Shown here: in pieces, positions 27,968 to 36,386 of the stretch | Layout: each line of letters starts with the position of its first letter | How positions within the stretch are numbered: position 1 is the first letter of the stretch | From: Phycisphaerales bacterium | GTDB taxonomy: Bacteria > Planctomycetota > Phycisphaerae > Phycisphaerales > UBA1924 | Length of the DNA: 64,000 bases | Direction of reading: 5' to 3' | Assembly (NCBI GenBank): GCA_020849615.1 | Contig: JADLFW010000033.1 | Location: 62,001-126,000 of the forward strand | Notes under the pieces: model-generated | What the model was told of the DNA's origin: nothing | Database searches by the model: none | The model's input: the letters and a program-made list of their open reading frames with translations, nothing else | Made by a program: the position numbers and the translations under genes

Positions 27968-29821
27968 TCACCCCCACCACCGCCGGGCCCACATCGCGAT
28001 GTTGACAATGGGCCAGGCGAGGGACCACAGTTCACCGGCCCGCATCCGCACGGTCTCGATCGCGGCTCCGCTGAAAAACTCCCTCGCGGGGCCGGGAAGC
28101 GCGAGGAGGTGGGCCTGATCTGCGCACCACGTCTGGAAGGGCAGCGGGAAACTGGCCTTGGGACGGCGGAGCACGAACTCGGGAACAGCGTCGGTGAAAG
28201 CGCGGCGGAGGCAGGCCTTGGTGCGGGCGGGCCCATCCCCGGGCCCGAACTTCTCGTGCATGGGGAGCGACTCGGCGAGGCCGGCGACCTGTGCATCTGC
28301 AAACGGCGTGCGGCCCTCCACACCCGCGAGCATCGTCGCCGAATCGAGCCGCAGCAGGAGCCCGGCAAGGTTGATCCGTCGCTGGAACCGCAGGTGGACC
28401 TGAAGCGGGTCCTCATCGGCGCGGCCCTCGGCGGCGAGGGCCGAGTACTCGCGCGTGTACACATCGAGCAGCACGGCGTCCGCCTCGGCGCTGCGGCAGA
28501 CCGAATCGGACACGATCGCGGGCTTGGCCGAGATGGGCACCCACGCCGCGTCATCCGCCTGAAAACGGGCCCGGGCCGCAGCGATGTCATCGGCGCTTAA
28601 ACCCGAATCCGCGAGGGTGCCCTCGAATGCGCGGGCGTGCCCGAGAAGAACGTCGTACCCGCCGAAGAGCTCATCAGCGCCCTCGCCGCTGATCGTGACG
28701 ATCTTGCCATCGGACCGAAGACGCCGGGCCACCTCGTGAATCGCGACTTCATTGGGCGTGCTGAGCGGAAGGCCCGTCTTGTCCACCATTTCGGGCCACC
28801 GCACCGCGAAGAGCTCGCGGGACACGACCGCCTCGGCGTGCCGAGTGCCGAAGAGGTCAGCGACTCTGCGGGCCGCATCAAGGTCATCGATCGCTGGAGG
28901 TGAACCCGCCGAGGGCGCCGCTTCGAACCGGGCCCCGGCGCAGTAGGTCCACAACTCGGGCAGCAATGACCTGGCGACCGCTGCGATGATCGAACTGTCC
29001 AGGCCGCCGCTGAGGAGGCAGCAGGTCGGAACATCCGACCGCAGGTGCGCCCGGATGGAGGACCCGATCTCGCTTCTCACCCGGTCCGCGACCGCGGGCG
29101 CGGCGGCGGTCGAAGACGCCGGCACGCGGAGCGAGGTGCGTTGCTCGCCGAGTGCCTCCGATCGCAGGTCGATGTCGATCATCTCTCCGGGCAGGAGGGT
29201 GTGCACGCCGCCGAACAGGGTTCTCTCGCCGATCGTGGTGCGGATCGTGGTGAGGTAGGCGCTGACGGCGGCCATGTCGGGCCGCGGGCTCATCCCTGGG
29301 TGGACCATGATCGCCTGGATCTCGCTGGCGAACAGGATTCGCGCCGTCCCGCCGGACCGGTGCCGCCAGATGTAGAGCGGCTTGACCCCCAGAGGGTCGC
29401 GGGCGAGCAGGAACCGCGCCGTTGCTGAATCATGGATACCCAGCGCGTACATCCCGCGCAGCCGGTGGATCGCCCGCCATCCCCATTCAGCAACGGCCGC
29501 CAGGATGGTTTCGGTGTCCGACGTGGTGTAGAAGTGATGCCCCGCCCTCTGCAGTTCCAGCCGCAGCTCCGCGTCGTTGTAGAGCTCACCGTTGTAGACG
29601 ATCGCGAACCGCCCATCCGGGGTTGTCATGGGCTGGTGGCCCGCCGGAGTCGGATCGATGACGGCAAGGCGCCGGTGGGCAAGGAGGACGTTGGCCCGGT
29701 CGAGGTAGCCGGCATCATCCGGGCCGCGGTGCATCATGCGATCGCGCAGCCGCTCCATGCCGACCCGGTCGAGTCCGGGGGCGGAGCCGATCGGCGCGAT
29801 GAGGCCGAGAATGCCGCACAC
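27968..29821 (-). CDS. asnB: Asparagine synthetase, glutamine-hydrolysing
   Basis: 617 residues, starting with GTG (29819-29821), so that the catalytic Cys is residue 2 (MCGILGL) after Met removal. The N-terminal class II amidotransferase domain has the MHRGPDDAGY and YNGELYND motifs. The synthetase domain has the ATP-pyrophosphatase signature LLSGGLDSSIIAAVA near residue 275 and ISGEGADELFGGYD. It makes asparagine from aspartate, glutamine and ATP; similar proteins also occur in cell-surface polysaccharide loci. The next gene upstream on this strand is an uncharacterised small protein 22 nt away, perhaps in the same transcript. Confidence 0.94.
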   Translation of the reverse strand: MCGILGLIAPIGSAPGLDRVGMERLRDRMMHRGPDDAGYLDRANVLLAHRRLAVIDPTPAGHQPMTTPDGRFAIVYNGELYNDAELRLELQRAGHHFYTTSDTETILAAVAEWGWRAIHRLRGMYALGIHDSATARFLLARDPLGVKPLYIWRHRSGGTARILFASEIQAIMVHPGMSPRPDMAAVSAYLTTIRTTIGERTLFGGVHTLLPGEMIDIDLRSEALGEQRTSLRVPASSTAAAPAVADRVRSEIGSSIRAHLRSDVPTCCLLSGGLDSSIIAAVARSLLPELWTYCAGARFEAAPSAGSPPAIDDLDAARRVADLFGTRHAEAVVSRELFAVRWPEMVDKTGLPLSTPNEVAIHEVARRLRSDGKIVTISGEGADELFGGYDVLLGHARAFEGTLADSGLSADDIAAARARFQADDAAWVPISAKPAIVSDSVCRSAEADAVLLDVYTREYSALAAEGRADEDPLQVHLRFQRRINLAGLLLRLDSATMLAGVEGRTPFADAQVAGLAESLPMHEKFGPGDGPARTKACLRRAFTDAVPEFVLRRPKASFPLPFQTWCADQAHLLALPGPAREFFSGAAIETVRMRAGELWSLAWPIVNIAMWARRWWG

Positions 29822-29843
29822 GCCCCGTCTATCGGCGATCCGC

Positions 29844-30254
29844 TCACACCCAGACCATGACGATCAGGTTGGGTTCCTTGAGCTTGCCGGTCCACTCACC
29901 CACCGCTGAGGTCACAAACTTCACCTCGTATTGGGGGTGGGCATCGAGCCACTCGTTGACCTGTTGATCAAGGAACTCCAGGCTGTCGCCGGTCAGCTTG
30001 CAATGGAAGCTCTTGACATGGATGGCGCCGGTGCCGTTGGAGTTGGGTGACCGGCTCCAGGAATCTTCATGGCGGCCACCCCCCAGAGCCTGGGCGAAGC
30101 TGCGGATCTTGGTCGGGGCAGCCGCAGCCCCTCCGGCCGGGGGCGTGCCCTCCGCGGAGGGCACGGGCCCGTTGGCGGGGCGCAGGCCCGATGGGGTGTG
30201 CTGGATCAGGCCGGGCTTGGCCGGTTCGGACGGGGTCATCTGATCGCCGGGCAT
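29844..30254 (-). CDS. Uncharacterised protein with conserved-looking C-terminal domain
   Basis: 136 residues from the ATG at 30254; the frame is open further upstream, but that part is Pro/Gly-rich and overlaps the usual spacer. The first ~60 residues are low complexity (Pro, Ala, Gly). The last ~65 are compact and well composed: HVKSFHCKLTGDSLEFLDQQ, then NEWLDAHPQYEVKFVTSAVG, ending LIVMVWV. The pattern is strand-helix-strand-strand. I do not assign a function. It sits directly upstream of asnB on the same strand. Confidence 0.7.
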   Translation of the reverse strand: MPGDQMTPSEPAKPGLIQHTPSGLRPANGPVPSAEGTPPAGGAAAAPTKIRSFAQALGGGRHEDSWSRSPNSNGTGAIHVKSFHCKLTGDSLEFLDQQVNEWLDAHPQYEVKFVTSAVGEWTGKLKEPNLIVMVWV

Positions 30255-30333
30255 GGCTGATTCTCCGGAGAGCGGCGGAGATTCCACCGCAGGGTTCCCA
30301 GAGCGTGCGGGCCCAGAACGGACCGAGCTCAGC

Positions 30334-30738
30334 CTACCGCACCGAGCTCCCAGCCTCCAGTCCGGTGGAGGCGAAGGCCCACCATGGCGAGTCGCCGGGG
30401 TCGGAGCCCCCGGCTTCGGGGGATCCCCGGAATGAGCGAGGGCCATGTCCAAACTCCAGGGTGACCAGAACGACCGCCGCCGATACGCGGACTTCGGCCC
30501 GGCCCGCGGCCACGCGCTCGACCGTGCCCCGGTTACCGGACACGGGCCCCTCGTAGTCCAGATAGGCGGGCCGATGGTCGGGGAGCCGCTGGGCGCGGAA
30601 TCTGCCGATCTCCGGGAGGTCGATGCGGTCGGTGACGCGGAAGGCCAGCAGAGGGCCGCCGGGGTCCACCTGCGTCAACCAGTCATAGTGGGAGGAGCCC
30701 TCGGGCAACCGGTGGAGCAGCAGCACGGTTCGGCCCAT
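30334..30738 (-). CDS. Small protein resembling the LigD 3'-phosphoesterase domain
   Basis: 134 residues. The order of likely active-site residues matches the phosphoesterase module of bacterial LigD: His8 (LLLHRL), His17 and Asp19 (SSHYDWL), then DHRPAYLDYEGPVSG with its His and Tyr, then RGTVERV. In LigD the HxD pair and the DHxxxY element bind manganese and process 3' ends. The Arg that usually follows HxD by two residues is Leu here, so activity may be altered. The C-terminal ~30 residues look unstructured. No ligase, polymerase or Ku gene is adjacent. The assignment rests on motif reading only. Confidence 0.65.
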   Translation of the reverse strand: MGRTVLLLHRLPEGSSHYDWLTQVDPGGPLLAFRVTDRIDLPEIGRFRAQRLPDHRPAYLDYEGPVSGNRGTVERVAAGRAEVRVSAAVVLVTLEFGHGPRSFRGSPEAGGSDPGDSPWWAFASTGLEAGSSVR

Positions 30739-30858
30739 GGGCGATGGTACGACCCGCGCAGCGGGGTGTGCCGGGCGGCCTCCGAAGCGGAAGGACCGCC
30801 GCCCGGACGTCCGATAGGATGCAGGCCCCGTGGACGGGGATCAACGGAGAGCTTCGCC

Positions 30859-31545
30859 ATGCGCAGGAAGATGTCACGGGCGGCGGTCGGTGTGCTGGTG
30901 TCGGTTGCGGCGATCGGCGGGTGCGCCGATCAGCGGCCCGTCTGGAAGATCCGGGCCGATGCCGACCTTGCCTACGAGTCCAAGAAGTACGAGGCCGCCT
31001 TGGCGGACTACAAGACGTACGTCGATATCAAGCCCAACGACCCGAGCGGCCAGCACGCGTTGGGGAAGACTTACCTGGCGCTGAACCAGCCCAAGCCGGC
31101 GCGGGAACACCTGCAGATCGCTTACGACGTCGTGCCCAGCAACGACGAGTACATCGAGTCGTACGCGGAGGCGCTGTACGAGTCGAAGGAGCCCGAATCG
31201 CTGATGACGTTCCTGACCCGAGTCGCGAGTGAACGGGGAACGGTCGAGGACTACATGCGGCTGGGGCGGTACGCGGGCAAGATCGGACACGCCGACGAGG
31301 CGCTGCAGGCGCTGACGACGGCGGCCCGGCTGGACCAGGGCAGGACGCTCGCGCCGCAACTGGCGCTGGCCGACTTCTACCGCTCCGTGAACGACCGGCC
31401 CAACCAGATCAGGCGACTCCGCAACTGCCTGTACCTGGCCCCGGGTGATGACGGGGTCATCCAGCGGATCCGGGAGGTCGGCGAGATCCCCGGGCCCAGC
31501 TTCATGGCCCGCCCCGAGGAAATGCCCCCGCCTCCCGCCGAGTGA
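30859..31545 (+). CDS. TPR-repeat lipoprotein
   Basis: 228 residues from the ATG at 30859. The N-terminus MSRAAVGVLVSVAAIGGC ends in a lipobox (IGGC), predicting lipid attachment to the cell envelope. The mature part is made of tetratricopeptide repeats (ADADLAYESKKYEAALADYK, HALGKTYLALNQPKPAREHL, LGRYAGKIGHADEALQALTT), which mediate protein contacts. The tail is Pro-rich. Specific partner unknown. Confidence 0.85.
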   Translation: MRRKMSRAAVGVLVSVAAIGGCADQRPVWKIRADADLAYESKKYEAALADYKTYVDIKPNDPSGQHALGKTYLALNQPKPAREHLQIAYDVVPSNDEYIESYAEALYESKEPESLMTFLTRVASERGTVEDYMRLGRYAGKIGHADEALQALTTAARLDQGRTLAPQLALADFYRSVNDRPNQIRRLRNCLYLAPGDDGVIQRIREVGEIPGPSFMARPEEMPPPPAE

Positions 31546-31576
31546 GACCGCCGGGCAGCCCGAGTCAAAATGGGGG

Positions 31577-31606
31577 GCCGGGAGCGGGCCTGTGCCCACC
31601 CCCGGC
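31577..31606. terminator. GC-rich hairpin between convergent genes
   Basis: GCCGGG...GGGC, loop CTGT, GCCC...CCCGGC: an interrupted 10-bp stem between the TPR gene and the opposing PEP-CTERM-like gene. No T tract; bidirectional termination is inferred from position. Confidence 0.35.
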
Positions 31607-31649
31607 GCGGTCGCGGGCGGAATCGTGATCTGATGTAGCTGGTCGCGAC

Positions 31650-32318
31650 TCAGCGGCGGCGACGGCCGGCGAACGCGATCGTCATTCCGGCGATCGCGAG
31701 CGTTGCCGGGCCCGGCACCTGAGTGACGGTCATCGTGAACATGGTGCCGTCGAAGTAATCGACCCCGTTGGCATCGACGCAGAGATCGATGATCGAGCCC
31801 TGCTGCACCGTCAGCGGGAACTCGTAGGACACGCCTTCGCTGTCATCCCAGGCCAGGGTGTAGTTCAGGAGCTGGATGCCATCGGCAATCAGGACGCCGA
31901 TCGTGCCGTTGCTGGCGCCATCTCCCGAGCGGGTGTCCCACTTGGCGAGGCGGCCCGTAATGATGATCTCGCCATCGACGGTGCTGACCCAGCGGCGGAT
32001 GGCGTGGTGCTGCTCCTCTCGATTGACGCCATCGGGATGACAGGCCCACGGGTTGAATGAGACGTACGGGGGCTGAGTGCCGGGCCATTGCCAGACGGAG
32101 CCGTTCCATGCCGCGAGGGACATCTCGGCGAACTCGGCCTGCGTGTACAGATGGTCAACATCAAGGGAAAGGTTGTAGAGGCCGTAGAACCACCCGTTGG
32201 CGCCCTGAACCCCGGCGAAATCGGCCACGGAATCGGCGATCACATCGGCCCGGACGGCCGGGGTGGTCAACGCGAGCGCGGCGATCGCGCTGCCAAGCGG
32301 ATACAAGGCGGTCTTCAT
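31650..32318 (-). CDS. Exported protein with a PEP-CTERM-like sorting tail
   Basis: 222 residues from the ATG at 32318, which starts a clear signal peptide (MKTALYPLGSAIAALALTT). The middle is a beta-rich exported domain without recognised catalytic motif (WFYGLYNLSLDVDHLYTQAEF, VSTVDGEIIITGRLAKWDT). The C-terminus is VPGPATLAIAGMTIAFAGRRRR: a V-P-x-P motif, a short hydrophobic helix and an Arg cluster. This is the tripartite PEP-CTERM plan, in the PGP form. Such tails are recognised by exosortases. No exosortase gene is in this window. Confidence 0.85.
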   Translation of the reverse strand: MKTALYPLGSAIAALALTTPAVRADVIADSVADFAGVQGANGWFYGLYNLSLDVDHLYTQAEFAEMSLAAWNGSVWQWPGTQPPYVSFNPWACHPDGVNREEQHHAIRRWVSTVDGEIIITGRLAKWDTRSGDGASNGTIGVLIADGIQLLNYTLAWDDSEGVSYEFPLTVQQGSIIDLCVDANGVDYFDGTMFTMTVTQVPGPATLAIAGMTIAFAGRRRR

Positions 32319-32628
32319 CTGTTCTGCCCTTCCTTCAGCGTCTGCTCTGGCGAACCGTGCCTTGGCCGACGAACCCTCTGTCTGGGCGTCATGGTTTAGC
32401 ATGCCACGGGAGGAGTTGCGGGCCATCAAAATGGCGGCAACCATCGCATTTACAGTGATTTAGAGCAAGATGCCGGGATGGAATTCGGGGGCGTTCGATA
32501 CGCCTGCGCCGAGCGTGGTGTTCCACAGAACTGGCGGGTGCTTTGTGTAGCGCCGGCGGATCAGGTACGGTAAACCCCCCGCCACCCCGGCCGGGCCGAT
32601 AAGTCCGCCCGTCAACCCTGGAGATCGC
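32319..32628. other. Divergent intergenic region
   Basis: 310 nt between the divergent PEP-CTERM-like gene and the tricorn protease gene. No coding frame with support and no clear hairpin. Both promoters should be here, but I could not identify a convincing pair of boxes. Confidence 0.5.
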
Positions 32629-35600
32629 ATGCTGAGCACGATGATCGGCGCCGCTGTTGTTCTGGCCTGCTCCGGCGTCTCGGAGCCACCGACTCCGGCG
32701 CGGGGGTACTACCGCATGCCGGCGATCCACGGCGACACCATTGTCTTTGTCTCCGAGGGGGACCTGTGGAAGGTGCCGGTATCGGGAGGGGCGGCCCGAC
32801 GGTTGACATCACACCCGGGGGATGAGACCAGCCCGGCGATCTCGCCCGATGGGACGATGGTGGCGTTCACGGCCCAGTATGAAGGCCCGACGGAGGTGTA
32901 CACGATGCCGCTCGCGGGCGGGCTGCCGACGCGGCGGACGTTCGAGGGCGGCACGGTCGTGGGCTGGACGCCGGGCGGGAAGGTGCTGTGCGCCACGAGT
33001 TCGTACTCAACGCTGCCGAACCAGCAACTGATGACCATCGATGCGGAGACGGGGACGACGGCCCTGGTGCCGCTGGCGCAGGCTTCGGACGGCGCGTACG
33101 ACGATGAGGGCAGGACGCTGTTCTTCACGCGGCTGCCGTTCCAGGGGAGCCAGACCAAGCGGTACAAGGGCGGCACAGCGCAGAACCTGTGGCGGTTTGC
33201 GGAAGGGGATGCCGAGGCCCGGCCGCTGACGGCGGACTACGCGGGGACGAGCAAGCGGGCGATGTGGTGGAAGGGACGGGTGTACTTCGCGACCGACCGC
33301 GACGGGTTCATGAACATCTGGTCGATGAACCCCGAAGGGGGCGACCTGAAGCAGCACACCAGCCACAGCGGGATGGATGTGCTGTCGCCCTCGCTGGAGG
33401 GCGGGAGGGTGGTGTACCAGTTCGGCGCTGACCTGCGCATTCTGAACCTGGAATCGGGGCGCGATGACGGGCTGGCGATCACCCTGGATTCGGATTTTGA
33501 CCAGACCCGGGAGCGGTGGGTGAAGAAGCCGCTGGACTTCATGACATCGGCGAGGATCTCGCCCAGCGGGGACCGGGCGGTGCTGACGGCCCGGGGGCGG
33601 GTCTTTGTGGCGCCGCACCGGCAGGGGCGGTTCGTGGAGGCGACGAGGAAGGAGGGCGTGAGATACCGCGATGCGCGGTTCATGCCGGATGGGAAGTCGA
33701 TCCTGGCGATGTCGGATGAGTCGGGCGAGGTCGAGTTCTGGACGCTGCCCGCCAACGGGGTGGGCGAGGCGGCGCAGCTGACGAGCGATGGCGCGGTGCT
33801 GCGGTGGGAAGGCGTCCCATCGCCCGATGGCAAGTGGGTGGCCCACCACGACAAGAACCAGCGGTTGTGGCTGCTGAACGTCGAAAGCAAGTCGAACACG
33901 AAGATCGATGAGTCTCCGATCGACAACATCGCGGAGATCCGCTGGTCGCCCGACAGTGCGTGGATCGCGTACGTGATCCCCGGCGAAAACCTGTACAGGC
34001 GGGTGAAGCTGTACAGGATCGCGGACGGCACCACCGCGTACGCCACGACCGACCGGTACGACAGCTACAGCCCGGCGTGGAGCCCGGATGGCAAGTGGCT
34101 CTATTTCCTGAGCGACCGGAACCTGGTATCGGTGGTGCAGAGCGTGTGGGGCCCGATGCAGCCCGAGCCGTTCTTCGACAAGACGACGCGGATTTACCAC
34201 CTGGCGCTGAAGGCGGGCGAGCGGTCGCCGTTTGCGCCGAAGGATGAACTGCACCCGGTAGATGCCGACAAGGACAAGGACAAGGACAAGGACAAGGACA
34301 AGGACAAGGACAAGGACAAGAAAGAGGCGGAGAAGAAACCCGACGAGAAGAAGGATGCCGACAAGGCGGCGAAGACCGAGGATGAGAAAGCCAAAGATGA
34401 TGACACCGCCAAGGACAAGGCCAAAGACAAGAAGAAGGTCGAGGTCGTGATCGACCTGCCGGGGCTGGAGACGCGGCTGATGGATGTGCCGGTCCCGCCC
34501 GGCAACTACGGCGGCCTGTCCATCAACGACAAGGCGCTGTTCTGGGTCTCGAGTGACTCGGGCGACCGCAAGACGGCGCTTCAGGGCGCGACGATCACGA
34601 ACGAGAACTTCGAGGTCAAGACGGTGCTGGGGGACATCAAGTCGTACGAGATGTCGGCGGATGGCAAGAAGCTTCTGGTGCACAAGGGCGACACCCTCGC
34701 GATCATCGACGCCGGCGCGGCTCCCGCCGATCTCGACAAGAAGAACGTGGATCTCTCGGCCTGGACGCTGTCGGTGACTCCGCGGGAGGAATGGCGGCAA
34801 ATGTTCACCGAGGCCTGGCGCCTGGAGCGTGACTACTTCTATGACCCTGCCATGCACGGGGTTGACTGGAAGGGCGTGCTCGAGAAGTACAAGCCGCTGG
34901 TCGACCGCGTGGCGACGCGGGCCGAACTCTCCGACCTGATCGCGCAGATGGTGTCGGAGCTGTCGGCGCTGCACATTTTCGTGCGGGGCGGGGACCTGCG
35001 GAGCGGGGATGACAACATCCGGGCCGCCTCGCTGGGTGCGGTGCTGGAGCGGGACGCCGCGGCGGGCGGCTACCGGGTGAAGCACATCTACCAGTCGGAC
35101 CCGGACGAGCCCGGCAAGCTCTCGCCGCTGGCCCGGCCCGGCGTTGAGGTGAGGGAAGGCGATGTCATCGAGGCGATCAACGGGGATCCGACGCTCGCGG
35201 AGCACCCGGCGCTGCTGCTGCGTAACAAGGCCGGGCAGCAGGTATTGCTGCGGGTGAAGCCGGCGGCGGGCGGGGAATCGCGGGATGTGATCGCGGTGCC
35301 GATGTCGCCCGAGGCGGCGAGCGGCCTGCGGTACGACGAGTGGACGTACACGCGGCGGAAGCTGGTGGATGAATGGAGCGGCGGGAAGATCGGGTACGTG
35401 CACCTGCGGGCGATGGGCGGGGACAACATCGCGGAGTGGGCCCGGTCGTACTACCCCGTGTTCCAGCGCCAGGGCCTGATCGTGGATGTGAGGCACAACC
35501 GGGGCGGCAACATCGACAGCTGGATCCTGTCGCGGCTGATGCGCAAGGCGTGGTTCTACTGGAGCCAGCGCGTTGGGCAGTCGCCGACGTGGAACATGCA

Positions 35601-36006
35601 GTACGCGTTCCGCGGGCCGATGGTGGCGCTGTGCAACGAGCGGACGGCCTCGGACGGGGAGGCGTTCAGCGAGGGCTTCCGGCGGCTGGGCCTGGGCAAG
35701 GTGATCGGGACCCGGACCTGGGGCGGGGAGATCTGGCTGAGCTCCAGCAACTTCCTGGTGGACCGGGGCATCGCGACGGCGGCGGAGACCGGGGTGTTCG
35801 GCCCCCAGGGCGAGTGGCTGATCGAGGGCCACGGCGTGGACCCGGACATCGTGGTGGACAACCTGCCGCACGCGACGTTCAATGGCGAGGATGCGCAGCT
35901 GAAGGCGGCGGTCGAACACCTGCTGAAGGAGATCGCGGAGAAGAAGCCGGATCAGCCGGCCATCCCGAAGTACCCGGACAAGTCGTTCAGGCCCGGCGGG
36001 AGATAG
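32629..36006 (+). CDS. Tricorn-like protease with PDZ and C-terminal S41-type serine protease domain
   Basis: 1125 residues with a short N-terminal signal sequence. Beta-propeller repeats fill residues ~25-530 (ETSPAISPDGTMVAFTAQ, EIRWSPDSAWIAYVIPG, YSPAWSPDGKWLYFLSD). A Lys/Asp-rich linker (~545-610) contains nine successive Asp-Lys pairs. Then come a helical core, a PDZ domain (near VREGDVIEAINGDP) and the C-terminal protease domain with NRGGNIDSWIL and the nucleophile region RTASDGEAFSEGF. Archaeal tricorn degrades peptides in the cytoplasm; the signal sequence here suggests export, as in many bacterial homologues. Confidence 0.93.
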   Translation: MLSTMIGAAVVLACSGVSEPPTPARGYYRMPAIHGDTIVFVSEGDLWKVPVSGGAARRLTSHPGDETSPAISPDGTMVAFTAQYEGPTEVYTMPLAGGLPTRRTFEGGTVVGWTPGGKVLCATSSYSTLPNQQLMTIDAETGTTALVPLAQASDGAYDDEGRTLFFTRLPFQGSQTKRYKGGTAQNLWRFAEGDAEARPLTADYAGTSKRAMWWKGRVYFATDRDGFMNIWSMNPEGGDLKQHTSHSGMDVLSPSLEGGRVVYQFGADLRILNLESGRDDGLAITLDSDFDQTRERWVKKPLDFMTSARISPSGDRAVLTARGRVFVAPHRQGRFVEATRKEGVRYRDARFMPDGKSILAMSDESGEVEFWTLPANGVGEAAQLTSDGAVLRWEGVPSPDGKWVAHHDKNQRLWLLNVESKSNTKIDESPIDNIAEIRWSPDSAWIAYVIPGENLYRRVKLYRIADGTTAYATTDRYDSYSPAWSPDGKWLYFLSDRNLVSVVQSVWGPMQPEPFFDKTTRIYHLALKAGERSPFAPKDELHPVDADKDKDKDKDKDKDKDKDKKEAEKKPDEKKDADKAAKTEDEKAKDDDTAKDKAKDKKKVEVVIDLPGLETRLMDVPVPPGNYGGLSINDKALFWVSSDSGDRKTALQGATITNENFEVKTVLGDIKSYEMSADGKKLLVHKGDTLAIIDAGAAPADLDKKNVDLSAWTLSVTPREEWRQMFTEAWRLERDYFYDPAMHGVDWKGVLEKYKPLVDRVATRAELSDLIAQMVSELSALHIFVRGGDLRSGDDNIRAASLGAVLERDAAAGGYRVKHIYQSDPDEPGKLSPLARPGVEVREGDVIEAINGDPTLAEHPALLLRNKAGQQVLLRVKPAAGGESRDVIAVPMSPEAASGLRYDEWTYTRRKLVDEWSGGKIGYVHLRAMGGDNIAEWARSYYPVFQRQGLIVDVRHNRGGNIDSWILSRLMRKAWFYWSQRVGQSPTWNMQYAFRGPMVALCNERTASDGEAFSEGFRRLGLGKVIGTRTWGGEIWLSSSNFLVDRGIATAAETGVFGPQGEWLIEGHGVDPDIVVDNLPHATFNGEDAQLKAAVEHLLKEIAEKKPDQPAIPKYPDKSFRPGGR
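34267..34320 (+). repeat. Hexanucleotide repeat GACAAG x9 inside the tricorn gene
   Basis: Nine perfect tandem copies of GACAAG encode nine Asp-Lys pairs in the linker between the propeller and the protease core. Because the unit is 6 nt, copy-number change keeps the frame and only lengthens or shortens the linker. Confidence 0.95.
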
Positions 36007-36079
36007 CGTGAAACCGCAGCCTTCCATTCACGACTAACGTGCCGGGCCCGATGGTGGCCCGTGGAGGTCAGGGGTGAGC

Positions 36080-36379
36080 ATGAACGCGCGGGCCGCGATG
36101 CTGTACGACGCGAACAAGAAGTCGCTGCTGGTGGCGTACCTGCTGTGGTGGTTTCTGGGATTCCTGGGAGCCCACAGGCTCTACCTGGGCCGGATCGGCA
36201 GCGGAATCTTCATGCTCGTGGTGTCGATCGTGTCGTGGGTGCTCACGCTCGTGCTCGTCGGCTTCATCGGGCTGGCGCTGATCGGGTTGTGGTGGCTGAT
36301 CGACGCCTTCCTGATCCCGGGGATGGTGCGGAAGGACAACATGCGGCTCATCGGCCGGTTGACATCGATCGCGGCCTGA
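36080..36379 (+). CDS. TM2-domain membrane protein
   Basis: 99 residues from the ATG at 36080, preceded by a GGAGG-like site; a GTG two codons upstream is also open. It contains the TM2 pattern KSLLVAYLLWWFLGFLGAH, RLYLGRIGSGI, then a second helix and LWWLIDAFLIPGMV. The family is widespread and of unknown function. The gene is convergent with prfB, 7 nt apart. Confidence 0.9.
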   Translation: MNARAAMLYDANKKSLLVAYLLWWFLGFLGAHRLYLGRIGSGIFMLVVSIVSWVLTLVLVGFIGLALIGLWWLIDAFLIPGMVRKDNMRLIGRLTSIAA

Positions 36380-36386
36380 ATGGCGG

